A DNA stretch of 64,000 bases. Origin: Alentia gelatinosa. Lineage: Eukaryota > Annelida > Polychaeta > Phyllodocida > Polynoidae. The notes under the pieces are model-generated. The model was given only the letters and a program-made list of their open reading frames with translations. It was not told the origin of the DNA and did no database searches. Of the stretch, positions 12,801 through 26,300 are shown in pieces (the first letter of the stretch is position 1; each line of letters opens with the position of its first letter). The stretch covers positions 47,533,950 to 47,597,949 of the forward strand of contig OX465579.1 of NCBI GenBank assembly GCA_950022655.1, written 5' to 3'. The position numbers and the translations under genes were made by a program.

Positions 12801-14038
12801 GTGCTCCTCACGAAGCACCCATTGCTCGAAAGACAAACTTAACGTATGGAGCGAGATTCTTGTCCGCATTACAAAAACCCTACAGCGGTAACATAGTATA
12901 TTGCTACTAAAATGCACACTGCAAGCTCTGTGTGAACGGGCTGTTCGTAGGCAGAACGATCTCTCAGTCTCACATTTCACTAAACTGGCAGTGCATTACA
13001 TGACTTGTGGCAGTGAGGCAACAGGACTAGGCGTACGTCAGGCTGTAGTACGACCCCCTTATGGCCCTCAAGATCGCCGAGGGCCAAATTTCTCTTTCGT
13101 TCATGTCATTAAGACAATAATAACGCTTCCTTGATAACAGGACTTGGGATACATTTTCACTGGGACGTCTGAATTACTGTGGGGAAATGTGTACTGGGTT
13201 TAGAATTTCGGAATGTTACTACCAGTTAAGTATGTCTTGACCTTTGCCAGAGCCACAATTCAGTGTAGCGATTTCTATTTTTACAATATTGTGGCTACGT
13301 CCACCGATTTGTCAGTCGGTCCACTACACATGTCGATGGGCATACATTCAAGTATACGGAACAAGGACCTCACACTGTATACGGACACATTAACCAATTC
13401 CTCAGCTGCATATCAAGCAAACTGGAAAACGCCACTGTTTGTCATTCACAATATGCGCTTTTCCGGCGACTAGTCAGAAAAATATCTTCAACATGAAAAA
13501 TATACACAAGTAGCTCTCATGTTGACAAGGATTCCCTCAAACCTGCTTTTACAGATTACATCATTTCAATGTAAATGCCACTTTCGGAACTATGCGTTCT
13601 TTTTTTTCGTTTTTTTTTCTTTAAATATTTTTCTGTAACAAATATACAATGGAATCCTCGGTGCCTTAAAAATCTATGGTGACTGAGCGACATACAAAGC
13701 ATGCAACATGCAAAGGTCTTTTCTTGTTCATATAAAATACATAGGAAGTTTGTCAAAAAAACCAACTGGTGCGCTGAAGACCCATCAGCCACCACTGGCA
13801 GCAGTAGTAGTAGTCAAGACTTTGCTATCCCGGCAACAAGCTTTCTCTTTAAGGTGACGTGTCGTGGACACTGTGGACTGGGAGATACGTGCTGGGATAT
13901 GTGACTTGGGAATCAATCACCGTCATTAAGAGTCTGCAGAGACAAATAGATAGCAGCCTGAAGGACAGATGAGCTGGGCTCACCCGAGGAGGAGACAGCG
14001 CCCTGAGTTGGGGCGTGAGTGTATGACAGCCTCACGGC

Positions 14039-14356
14039 TCACATCATCTTCACCCTCTTGGCGGATGGCGCGTCGCCGCTGCCGCTGCTCGATACAGGCA
14101 CAACGACTATGGTCTTGGGGGTGCCCTGCGCCCCGGTTAGGACGGTCACGGTGGTCGGGCTGTTGTTGGAGAAGGACGAGGCTGCGGTGTGGTTCAAGGC
14201 GCTGGTGGACGTCAAGGTCGAGGATGAGGCGGGTAATAATGTTATCGTATTATTGCCCAGTGTGGTAATGTGTTGTTGAGAAATGGAGGACTCACTCTTC
14301 ACGTCACTGTCACTGTCTTGACTTGCTATAGACATCATTCCTCCGAGTTCAGCAAA
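14039..14356 (-). CDS. Rfx: Rfx exon 14, C-terminal tail
   Basis: 105 codons and a stop, entered in phase 0 after TTCCAG. It continues MGE into FAELGGMM, matching the MGEF junction of RFX2/3, then an acidic [12 protein letters not shown] patch and a Ser/Thr-rich stretch. It ends SAKRVKMM, which resembles a monopartite nuclear localization signal. Confidence 0.93.
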   Translation of the reverse strand, partial: FAELGGMMSIASQDSDSDVKSESSISQQHITTLGNNTITLLPASSSTLTSTSALNHTAASSFSNNSPTTVTVLTGAQGTPKTIVVVPVSSSGSGDAPSAKRVKMM

Positions 14357-17300
14357 CTGGAAGCACGACTGTACATCAGTACGCCATTAACATTCATTTA
14401 AATAAATCTACGAATTAAATACAAACATCAAGTTATGAAATCTAAATATACTGAGTCCCCTATAACTACTCCCCATCCTTTCCTATGGTTAGGCATGATT
14501 TTTAACAAGAATTACATGAAATAGGCTTTACAACAATATCAAACTTTAGTATTCAATATATTTTTTATGGCTTTTTAGTATGTTCATTCTTTCAGTGATT
14601 GGTCCAATCAGTTACAAAAGGCAACTGTGATAACTTATAAAATTCTTGTATTTATTCGATATAGCTATTTTTGAGGAAAGATTAAGAACATGGTTTCACG
14701 TACCTCTCCCATTACGGCAATCGGCGTTTCACCCGTCGCAGCCGACACCTTGCGTTCCACCAGGTAGAACATATATTCATCGTACAATAATCGAATGAGA
14801 TGGAAAGAACCAAAGCTAGCAGCGCTCCGCAAGGTCAAATCCCGAATCACCATCGAGCTGCGAAATAATACAACACCAAGTTACAACTCTGAAACATGGA
14901 TACTTCATGGCAACTCAAATAGATCACTCATTAATTTAACTTTGTTGCAATACGACTTCAACATAGCTTTATTTTCAGGGAATCTAACACAAATATTTAG
15001 AATAAGGTGTTACAATATCAATTACACGCAAATAACACTATCTTAGTATAGGCAATTATGCCTGTGGTAATTTGATGGTCTACCAATCAAGACTGCCTAA
15101 TTATCATGATCATAATCTTGGATGGTCGTAGTGTGACATACCTGTAGAAAGACCACTTGAGCAGGAATTGCCGAGCTGCTTTTGGGAAGTTGGGCGTGCC
15201 CTCGTACGGCTTAAGCACCTGATTCACTACACTCTCCAACCAGGTTGCCCACTGTTCAAGCGAGTTTTGTTGTTGTAGCGTCTTTTTGAAGTCCTGCTCC
15301 AGCTGGTGAACAACCGAGTCTTCACACTGACATACCCAGGAAGCCTGCTCCTGAAACCAGAAATAAGACCAAGAATTATTCTTTGTTTCGGTATTCGTGA
15401 CAGGCCTCATACATGTCATGTAAGTACGATATAACAATTAAATTCAACCACGCAAACCCCAATATCTTCTGTAGACCTACTTTGTTTACTTTCTTACTTA
15501 CGTTTGTCCTGTTGGAATAAAAGTGTTTTTTCCCCCTATGAAATCAGGAAATTATATATTATGTCATTTCATCTTTTCACCCATGCATCATTTAGAAATA
15601 TATAATGGTTCACGCTAAGTTGTGATTACTCGATTGTACAATTGGAAGAGCTCCCCATTAGGGGAGAAATTGTAATAACCACTTCAAATAAAAAAAAAAT
15701 CCAGGCAGCTTGTTCTTTTAGATCATATTTTCTCTTAAGAATTTGAGAATTTCTTGCCAGTGTGATATCGACTGATTAAAATACAGTTACCGTATTTTAT
15801 AATTGTACTGGCAGATTACCACATACATTCTTCCGTATGGAGATTAATTCTAGGTGGGACTAGAAACTAGGACTATAATCTCGACCAAAGGTAGTTTATA
15901 TGGTATCACGGACTTGTATAGGTCCGTGATGCTATTTACTCTTGGATTAAAATAAATAAATCTCCAGATAACCAGTGGTATATGTACGTTGTTCTTATTT
16001 AAAGTTGCCAAGGAGGCATTTCCCAAGGCCTTAATAATATATGTAAAATACTACAAATAATCCACATAGGTAAACAACAGCACACAACTGATTAAATTCA
16101 TTTATACCAAGGAGCTTTCCAGTCATCAACAATTAACAGTATTGTTCTTTAAACAGTGTTGTTTTGGACACTGCATAGTTTGGAATTGACCAGTAACTGT
16201 CATTTTCAAGGTAGCATCAGTTGTGTACAGAAGTGTTCCTTGCCACATCGATTTAATCTTAACAAACAACAGTATTATACTTCAGAGGACATAATGACAG
16301 CATAACATGACCCAAATTATTTTCTCTGCAATTTGGGTGATTCAAACGGATAAGAAAATACAAGGCGTACCTGAACATTAACAAAGTCCACCCGATTGAG
16401 GTCTGTGAGCATTTGGTTGATCTGGGACGTGTTTTGAAGTACTGCTCGCGCGGCTTGCGCCAAGTGATTTAGCGATGTGTACCGCCTCAACGTCTGAGCA
16501 AACGCGCCCACCGAGCTAACCTAATACGCACAAGACAAAAATCAGAATTTACAACACTGAGCAGACTATGGTGAATATACAAGCATTCTCCATCGAAAGA
16601 TTTTTTTTCAAGGCAAGAAGGAAATCCAAATATTTGGAAATTCCGAACGTGTCATTTTTCTTTAGCAAATTAAAACGGACTCTTTGGAAATATAGGCAAT
16701 TAATTGTTCTTCGGAAAAATTATAGAAATTGTTATCATACGGGAGGCGGGGAATTCTATGGCTCCGTCACTCTACCAAAATGTTTTAACAATATACGAAT
16801 CTAAGGGATCAGAACTCTCATTTAAAAATATACATAAATTAGTTGAGTGTAACTTACTTTTGTTTTCAACATTTCATCTGGGACTCCAACCATTGCCGTC
16901 TTCAACCAGCCTTCAAGGCTCTTGGCGAAGTTTCGAATTGCTTGAGTAAGTGAACCTGTAAAAATTGGAAATAACTTGCTTTATAATACTTCTAAAAAAA
17001 AAAAATCCTAACTGATCCTCTTCACTCCAACAATTAGCTCCATTAGTTGCAAGAGTCCTTTGCAGAAAGGTAAAATATACGGCAAAGTAAGCAACGAGTC
17101 TAAAATTCATCTTCACTGTGATTAACTAATTCATATTGATCGGCTTCTTCAGACACCATTAACTTTGCTGTTATTTCTTGGGAGAACGATAATGTATGTC
17201 TGAATCCAAATAAAAAAACTTTAAAAATAAGACTTACTTGGAATAGGGCGGAGTACGTCAGGAATGAGCACCTCGACCAGGGCTTGGTAGAATGCGTAGT

Positions 17301-20300
17301 CAGATCGTCGTACATGTTTTTGCACGGCCTCCATCCTACACATTGTGTACAGCTTGTCTTTAGGTAACCGCAGCTCCATAGCCGTCTCCCCACTGAAACA
17401 ATCATCAAAATGACGTACACGAAATGCAACATCACGAAATATAAATGATAATTCTAAACTGTTCGTTTGTTTGTATAGTTTTACGTCTCGGTAGGCAAGT
17501 TACGTCCTTTTGAGACTGATAATTAATTCTAACCAGTTGCTATCTTATAACAAACGGTGATAAATTTATTTGTATTGTCATGATATTGTCCGATTTCTCG
17601 TGGAGCTAACCCAAAGCATTTTACCTCTTCTTTCACTAAGCTTATTTAATCATACAATGTCATCTTAAAACATCACTTACTTTTGTACTGTGTCAGGACT
17701 ACTGTTTCTCCAAAACTGTTGCCACAGGTGTTCGATGACGTTAAACTGTAAATTGACTACCACTTCGAGTATAGCTTCACTATGCTCTTTATAGAGTTGC
17801 TCAAATATCCGCAGATGCTCATGAGTGACACCTTCAGGAAGAGGTTTATTTCCAGGGTCTATGGACCCGAAGTTGGGGATGGCGACTGAGGCGTCGCCGA
17901 GGAACTGCTGGTGCTGGTGTTGCTGTGTGGTCGGTTGGGGCGTGTCTGCGCTTTGTGAGCTCTCAGACTCGTCTGTCCCGTCTTTGTACCTGAAGAAGTT
18001 AAACGTCTACATAAGAACCTGTGAGCTCGGACATATAGGACTTCGGCAATATAGGTCTTGAATAAATAACTATATGAAAAATAAAACGGGACATTTTAAC
18101 AATAATGGGAGAAAGGAAGGTAGATTTAAATGGATAGTAATATTCGCTAAGATCATACAAGAGGGTCGAATTAGTTGACAAAGGTATTGGTAGGAGAAAT
18201 ACTCCATGTTTTTTTGTTCTCAATAATGTAAGAAAATAATCATGAACTTTGAATAAATCTCAGTAGTTATGTCTTAAGGATTTTACAGAAATATTCTTAT
18301 GATTATTAATCCATAACAGGGCAAGTTCTTTAAGGTTTAGAGCCTTTCATAAATGTCAACATCTTAACAAATGACAATCAACTATGGACACTTAACCGGA
18401 TTCAAAACAAGGATCAAGGAACATGTATCTACTTTCAGTTGTCTGTACAGAGTAACCACATAAGCCTTTCATTGCTTACATTAGAAGCCCTTGATATTCC
18501 GTATTAATTCGAACACCTCGGAAGACTTGCACTCTTTAAATAACCCTCGGCCGGTATGAATTCATCCTATTCATAAATGTTCTATACTGCCGTTTAATCA
18601 ATTTTTTATTTTCAAATGGATTCACTTACACAGCCACACGTTTCTGACTGGAAGGCGTTTGTCGCATAGCCATTGTCTGGTCGTCGGAAAACTGATTCAG
18701 TGGTGATGTGGCCTTGATGCGTATACCATAATAATGGTATTTTGAGTTCCCCCTAAAACAGAGTTGTGGGGTTAGTCTTAATTCAAAGTAGTCATTGACA
18801 ATTATCTATTGGTAAACTCGAAAATTCAGCTTATCATTATGAACTCTTTAACACATAAAAATTACTGAACTCTTGCATAAAACTATACTTATCATAAGGA
18901 ATAAATTACAACAATTTATACAATTGCGAGGGCAAATATACTGAGCATTCCTTCTGGTGTTTATGATTTAATATCTGTTATTACCTGGTTCCTAATCGCC
19001 GCGTCCTTAATCCGAGAAACACAGAGCGGATAAGTTTGCCAAACGAGGCGGGGTTCATAGGGTCCATTTTTTGTTCCGAACAGTGGCGCAGATAGTGGTT
19101 ATAGAGGGTGCTGCGAGGAAGGCTAACGCCCTCCGCCGTTTCGTAATTATCTATGAGCCATTGAACCTGATAACACAACAGGAAAACACAAACTGTCAAC
19201 ATCAACATTCGGGTGTGACCAGTACCTGCCTCCAAGACGACGGGTCTGTAGACCCACAAAGACAGAGCGGATCAACTTGCCAAACGAGGCCCTGTTCATG
19301 GGCTCCAACTTTTGGAATGCACAATGCTGGATGTAGAGCGCATACAGGGTAGCTCGTGGCATGCTGGTGCCGTCCACCATGTCAAAGTTCTCTATCAGCC
19401 ACCGCACCTGTGTGCCAATATAATAACCGGTGACTTCTTTTACACATTACTGTACAGTCTACATTATATAAGAAATTCTTAATTCACGCTATGCTAAATA
19501 TCTAGTCGAGATAAGAGGGTGTTAGCCATTACCACATTTGTTCTTCTAACGTCTTATTTACAAAGGTTACAAACACAGGTGCCTTATTACGTATTATTTA
19601 CACTCAGACGGTTTTACCTTGAGATATGAACTCAAATCTTTTGTAGGGAACACGGTCTCCGGGGCGGACAAGTTGAGAGAGATACCAGAGACGCGCACCC
19701 CAATAATTATAGCAGGCGCCTTTACCCAACATTTACACAAGTTTGCCTACTGATTTAGAATAATTTAGTACTATGAACCTTTCAACCTATTTCAACATTT
19801 ACCAAAGGTATCTAATATAAATGAATTACAAAAAACTTTAACATACGGTATGCCCCACAATCGGCAGATTCTGAAAGTAAAAATTTGACGACGTAAGCAT
19901 TTTTGTTTGCTTGTATACTGAGAGCAAGACACTACTCCATTCTAGCGATGGACATTCCATGGCTATGAACATGCAGGTTAAATCTAACCGTGGATGCGAC
20001 AATTATCTTCCTATCCATATTTCCTCTGGTATCTGTCTCTCTGGAAATGTTACTAGACAGAAAGTATTCTCACAAAAAAAAAACAGAAGCCAGATTGCTA
20101 GTTCATTGGTTTAGATCAGAAGGCAGAAACTATACAGATGCAGAAATCTCTTTAACATTTACGTAGAAAAACCAACAGCAATAATACAGCTAAGATAGCA
20201 GGGTAATAAGGATAGTTTCACAAAGTCATTATTAAGAGATAAATTCAGAAAAAACGGTTATAGCAATCTAATATGGCATATCATCTTAATGAAATATAAC

Positions 20301-23300
20301 AAAAAATCTGCAATGTATCTAACAAAGATACGTATAGCATATCGAGAGACAAATGTTAGTGCGTCCTTCACCTAGTACCAAACCGGACCGCTATTGCCAA
20401 ACTACAATTTCAGTGAAACGGCTAATAACCAGTAGCCAATCAGAAGGTAAGAGACAAAGAACATCATCGTGAAGTTATGGGTCGACACTTCAGACCAGGT
20501 CCAAGGCCCCAGGTCGATTTAAGATGATGTCGACTATTTCGTCACTTATCAGAACCTTTGATTAGACACTGGTTATACCTTCACTTATCACTTGACATGC
20601 ATGACAAACAACCACTTTAAGCGGATTTTATTAAGTCTAAACCAGGAGCATGCCAGGGTCTGTAGAAGAAGAGGCAAAGGCTACAACTTATTATGTTTCA
20701 TTCTCTGACCACCGTGCTACTTGCACGAACCATAAGCTGGACTTTGATTCACCTTAGCACACACCTATCACCTCGTTCCAGTGATATAACATTATGTTGC
20801 TGTTCTTGTACACTCCCTTTATTCAGAAAATGTGGAATGGCTAACACGACTCTTTTCCCAACCTTTAATAGGATAAGATCTAGGTAGTAAACAGTTATTT
20901 ACGTCAGATACTGCAAATATATTATGATTTCTTAACTATGAAAGTGTGATATAACAAAAGAAACTTACATTTAGTTTGGAAAAATAGTAAAGAAACTTGG
21001 GTTGTAAATCTTATTTCAACTAATATTTTAGATAGCAAATAATACAAATTTGTTGTACCATATTGTTAATCAAATGAGGGAGAGTGTGAAGACTTTTGGA
21101 GTCATTCACAGTGCAAGCAAACCAGTGTTTTATCCTTGGAAAGAAGAGGTCGTGTGCTCAGTGTTGGTGAATGGCGCAAACCGAGTTAGGGAATTAACCT
21201 AAATGTGACTGACACTTGATGTAGGTTCATTCATGTTGATTGGTTAAATCAAAATTTAGGTGAAGGCCCCTACTAGAGGAGAGTGAGGGTTTGGTCAGTG
21301 TTCGGTGATCAGAGATTTCACAGAAAACGATATATACACAACATCTAACAAACGAAGTACTCAGACAGTTCCATTGTAAATAGATCTGAACCAATAGCTT
21401 TGTGACAAAGACAGCCTGCTGAATCTGATAAAAGAATGGGCATGCTGTGAGATGGTTACGTTGTCGTCGGCGTCGTTTGAAGTCGTTTGGGCCCTACATA
21501 TCAAGCACAAGCTGCAACAGATGTATATGCATGCAAGAAAAACTAAGTGTTGGGAATATCAGTGAAATGAACGAAATGAGAGAAAAACCTGTGCTCTGGA
21601 GCGCCCCTGGGACGTACACAAATTGAGAGGGCATGAAGCCTTTAAAACAGTGCGAGGCGGGAGCTGACACCAAGCAGACTAGAAAACGTTGGACCACTGA
21701 TGAGGTGTCTACATTAGAACTAAACTCATGCAAAGGGGTGCAATCTTCATCAGGATCCTGTGAACATGCAACGAATATGCTGGATGACTGCGGACTTCAA
21801 AATACCAAGGGACTACCAGATGAAACATAGAAGCAGAGAAGTGCGACTGTCACAACTTACTTCACGTTGCCAGCATTTGGCATCAAAATTTGAGTTCCGT
21901 GGTCCATTGGCACCCTAGCAAGAGAAAAGCAGCTCAAGCAAAACTCGATACACAAAGATACAATGCAAGTACACCATCTCTTTTGTCATCCAGCGACGAT
22001 GCGCTCCCGTCCTCATCGGCCACATCAATCACGCACTCAATCAAGAAGAATAAGTTGTGACATTTATATTGCCAGGTCTGCTGACTGGAAAAAGATTAGT
22101 CAGCCTCACTGCCTCAAATACCGAGGAGACGAAGAATATTTTGATGGTGAAACTTTGAAAAGTAAGTTACTCTACCTGAAATTCAGTTTGCTAGGAGTAG
22201 TAGGTAGTGGAAAAAGTTACTAAATGAAAGTGAGGTAAGTATATACATTCTCTTATGGATGGCTAGATTAACTTATCTTTAGATTACATTTAACAAACTA
22301 GTCAACTGAGAGGAAATCATGAATCATACATGAAGGGACAAATTAAGTTTCCGTTAGACCACGGAAACAGTAAGTCACGATGCACATTTGTGGAAACATA
22401 AATGAAGCATCACATCACACTAAAGAGACATTCTACTCTAAAACTAAAACGACCAACATCATTACCACAGACATCATGCTACAAACGATACACCATTTTG
22501 AAATCATAATGAATAGGAAATATGTATACCAAGGGATCTAATCAGAGATCTATAGCTGTTCAGAGACTAGGTACCGTTGTTTTTTTTTAGTTAGAAAGCC
22601 ATGTTGTTAGTTTGTTAATGTAAACCAATTGTTGTTATGATTATTAACTTAGGAAGCAGGGTACAATAGGGACTTAAACCTAAAGGAAAGCTTACAACTG
22701 AGTGACAGTCAGCATTTTCTTCTGATGGGTTCAGCTTGGAAGAAGCCAGGTTTCGTCAGCTAAGTAAAACCATAGTATTGCATGCGTGCTTTTTTTGTTT
22801 TTAACCTTCCGTTTACAATTGATTGAATATGAGCGACTAAAACACGTGCCTGAATATACGAAGACTGGCTATTCTATAAAATGGCATGCTTTTGTTACTA
22901 AAAACGGACTATTAAACCCCCCATCCCGAAAAATATAAACGATGATGGGTAGTAGGTAGGTGGGTCTCACTGCATAAAAACACTAGCTTTAAACTGGGCA
23001 CGCATTATGGACTGATATATAAGGACGACGAGCATTGAACCAAAACGTGTATCACATGCACGATATTGCCGCAGGAGCCGCAGTCTGACTCACCCCTGCG
23101 CCGGACAGTGCCAAACCTGGCTCCCCAAAGCAGATGTCTCCCTCAGAAGAAGTGCCTAAGCGCCTCTCGGTGGTGAGCAGTAGCAGGCGAGTGTGCTCAG
23201 TGTTGGAAGAGGAGGAGGAGGTGGAGGAGGTGGATGGTCCCGGCTCGGAGGCCATCTGCTCCCTACTTACTGTGGCTGGGGAAGCTCGAGTCGTGTGGGT

Positions 23301-26300
23301 CAGCGGGTGTCCCTCGCCGTCCATGGTGCCGCTCTGCACCAGGTAGGTACCGCCCTGGTGCGTCAGGATCTGGCCCTGCATCTGCGACAGGCCTGTCGAC
23401 ATCTGCTGCAAGCACCACGCCGTCAGAGCATGCACAGGGCAAAGGGTTAGTAAGATGAACAGTCGCCGATGGCCGTTAGTTTTAGAGACTTGGTTCTGAC
23501 ACCTAGCATAGATCTGGCTTGCAGAATGGTTATATGCGGGTGGGTTAGACCCCCACTAATACCACCGAGATGAAAAGCGCCCACATTGAGAACCGTTGTT
23601 TTAATTGATCTACTACTCTTTTTTTTTTTAGGGGTGACAGGTGGTCTAAGATTACGCCACGTGAATGATTTGTTTAGTTTTGAGCTAACTTACCTGGCCT
23701 TGATAGTACGTGCCGCTGACTGGCGTATACATCGGGGATTGGTAGTCGGCGTACGACCTGCAACAAAGGGTAAAGATCAGCAAAACCTACAAGAAATCGT
23801 AATACAAGTGTAGAGATACTGACTGCATACAATCATTATCCCACAATTAAAGGAGAACGACTCAGTTTTCAAATGATAAAACTATAATTAACATAAGACA
23901 CTAAACAGGAAAAATGCCAGGACCATAATGCTCATCAGAATACAACTGATACGTCACTTTTGCATGAATAGATATTTCAAAGAATGATTTATTTTTTATT
24001 CGCGACGGGAAAATAAGTTACATGCGTGCATTATACATCTGACATGATCAAATTAATTATTGCAAAATTATTATGGGAAAATTGGAATAGTTCTCTTAAA
24101 CAATTATTACATTCTAATGAAGCATGGCATTAAAAACATCCAATAACTGCACTTCAGTCATCGTGGTCCGTCAGTTTTGGCGATATCCGAATGAAACCCG
24201 TTTTCAATGAGAGAAATATGGGTCTTATTCATAAGGTATTTCAACGTTAGGCACCACGAATATTGAAGTGTAAACACATAAATAATGCTAACGTAAACTT
24301 ATCACAAACACCAGAGATGAAATTGGTAATATCTTAGGCATTGCTAAGTTTAGGAGAGCGGCATATTAGAATTTGAATTGACTGAAAGTGCTGGTGCACT
24401 TGGTGTGCGCAAGCAGTGCTAAATATATGAAAGGTTATCTTATCAAAATATATTTACATAACTAGAGGCTATTTAGTAGGAAGTTATATCTATTTGAATT
24501 AACCTTCACAGCCGTTTTCTTTTTGTCAAGGATATCTCGGAATGCTAAAAGAATTCTAGGAATCATAAGTATTAACTAAACTACATATGCAGAGGAATCA
24601 CTATTTTGTAGCTTGTTGCGAGTGAAGGCAAATTCAAACAGATGAAGCTACCACCCTATCCACCAGTCTAAACGCCAGCTACACAATATACAGCTAAGCT
24701 GCAAATTATAACACGATGTTCATATCCACGATTTAAAAAGATAGGACAAAAAAAAAAAAGGTTGAGGGTTAAAATCACCACAAAATCATCACCACCGTCA
24801 TTAAGGTCTAGTTAAATGCACAAGCAGGCTTATGTATTTATCAATGCTAGAACAGGAATGTAGCCGTACATGAAAGCAGTTAAGATCAAAATAAGGCTAA
24901 AGGAGATGGGACATCTGATCACCGGGTTCCTTGGTCACCCAGAAGCAGGAGGGAGACCGAGGAACGTTAGCAGTCTGATGTGTAGGTCATCAAAGGTAAG
25001 TGAAAGGGGAGGACGAAGGTTTCAAGTCTATCACCAATTAGAAAATGCTTAAATAGATTTGAGTATTACTACACACAGAAATAAGTAAAAAGAGACTTGT
25101 TTTTTTAAAAAGTGATGACATGTGTTGGGCTTTGTCAGTCTCCTCTCTTGAGGATTCCATTTTGAAGCTCGAATCCACATGGTCCTGCCAGCTAAAGCGT
25201 GAACCGTGCTTCCTCGAGTCGCACACCTTAGTAATTTTTCTGCCAATTTGGAACAATTTCCCGAACACCGGTTGCGGTTTTCGGTAGTGAGCTGGAGCTA
25301 CGACTTGTTGGCTTGAGGGTTGCTGTGTTGACAACAGAAGGCAAACAGTGTCCAGATGGCAAACCACACACTTAGATATGAATATACGTAAAGCCCATAC
25401 ATTTGTCCATTAGATGCTGCATATAATGTGTTGTCGGAGCCGTCTACGTACTGATGTGAAGGGTAGACAACCTGACCGGTGCCCTGTGATAGTTGCACGG
25501 CTTCTTGTACCTGCTGGTCACTCGGATCACCCGAGACTGACGACCAAGAATACACAAGGTTGACATCAAACATTTAATTTTGAACAAAAATATGACTAAT
25601 AGGCTGTAGAAAACAAAATATCACAGATGGAAAAGATAGTTCTTTCGCAGTTGTATAATTATCATTAGAATTGGGTGAACGTACAGAAAGCCTAAATTTA
25701 TTTCCTATTTATAATATTGAGACGCATAATCTGGCCACGAACGCTTACCATGTCTGGGGATACGTTTAATATGTGTAGCATTGTTTTCCCATCATATTCT
25801 GGATTTTTTTAAATGAAAAATATAGTAGGTTTGCAGCCACTAAGACATCCGATTAAATGTAGGCTACACCTCTGTGTTCGAAATATGTATGGTGGCATGC
25901 TTACTCGTTACGATGAACTGTTGTCCAGACTGCGTGGTCGACTGAATTATGGCCGGTGTCTGACCACTTGACGTCACTTGTATCGCCTTCGCTTGATTTA
26001 AGGGATGTCCGCTCTCTGACGAAGCATGGCCAGTCTAAGAACCAAAGTCGGAGGGAATATGTTCAATATATACCAACAATATAGTATCATCTAATTTACG
26101 CTTACCGTGAAATTAAGAATCCTTTCAAAGCAAAATCACCAAGAATAAACAATCCATGACACTTGTCCTGAATTTGTGTTTAACTATGTTATAATCTTTG
26201 GGGGAACTTGAGAGTAAGCACAAAACACAAAATAATATCATCATGATTTCTGACATAAAACAACCGCACATATACTGATCAACGTTAAGTCCGGAGCAAA

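Larger units (their letters stand above)
9403..14038. other. Intergenic region between convergent genes, no gene seen
   Basis: Holds the 3' UTRs of both neighbours. It contains a GGGAGGG-rich stretch at 9799-9832 that could form a G-quadruplex, and poly-C runs near 10222-10238 and 10428-10439. No domain was recognised in any frame. The end of the Rfx transcript was not located: no clear AATAAA is seen on the minus strand in the first kilobase below 14039. Confidence 0.5.

Noticed and set aside
15087..15437. 116-codon frame taken as a whole gene
   Set aside because: Only 15142-15350 is coding (Rfx exon 12); the ends are intron.
23052..23270. Serine-rich extension of Rfx exon 5 into the intron
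   Set aside because: The strong GTAAGT donor at 23270 gives the phase and residue junction (SPAT then VQWL or VRWL) expected for the family. The Ser/Glu-rich extension is low-complexity intron.
25038..25367. Minus-strand frames beside Rfx exon 3
   Set aside because: Donor GTATGG at 25400 fits the next exon exactly; the remaining frame has no similarity to RFX.
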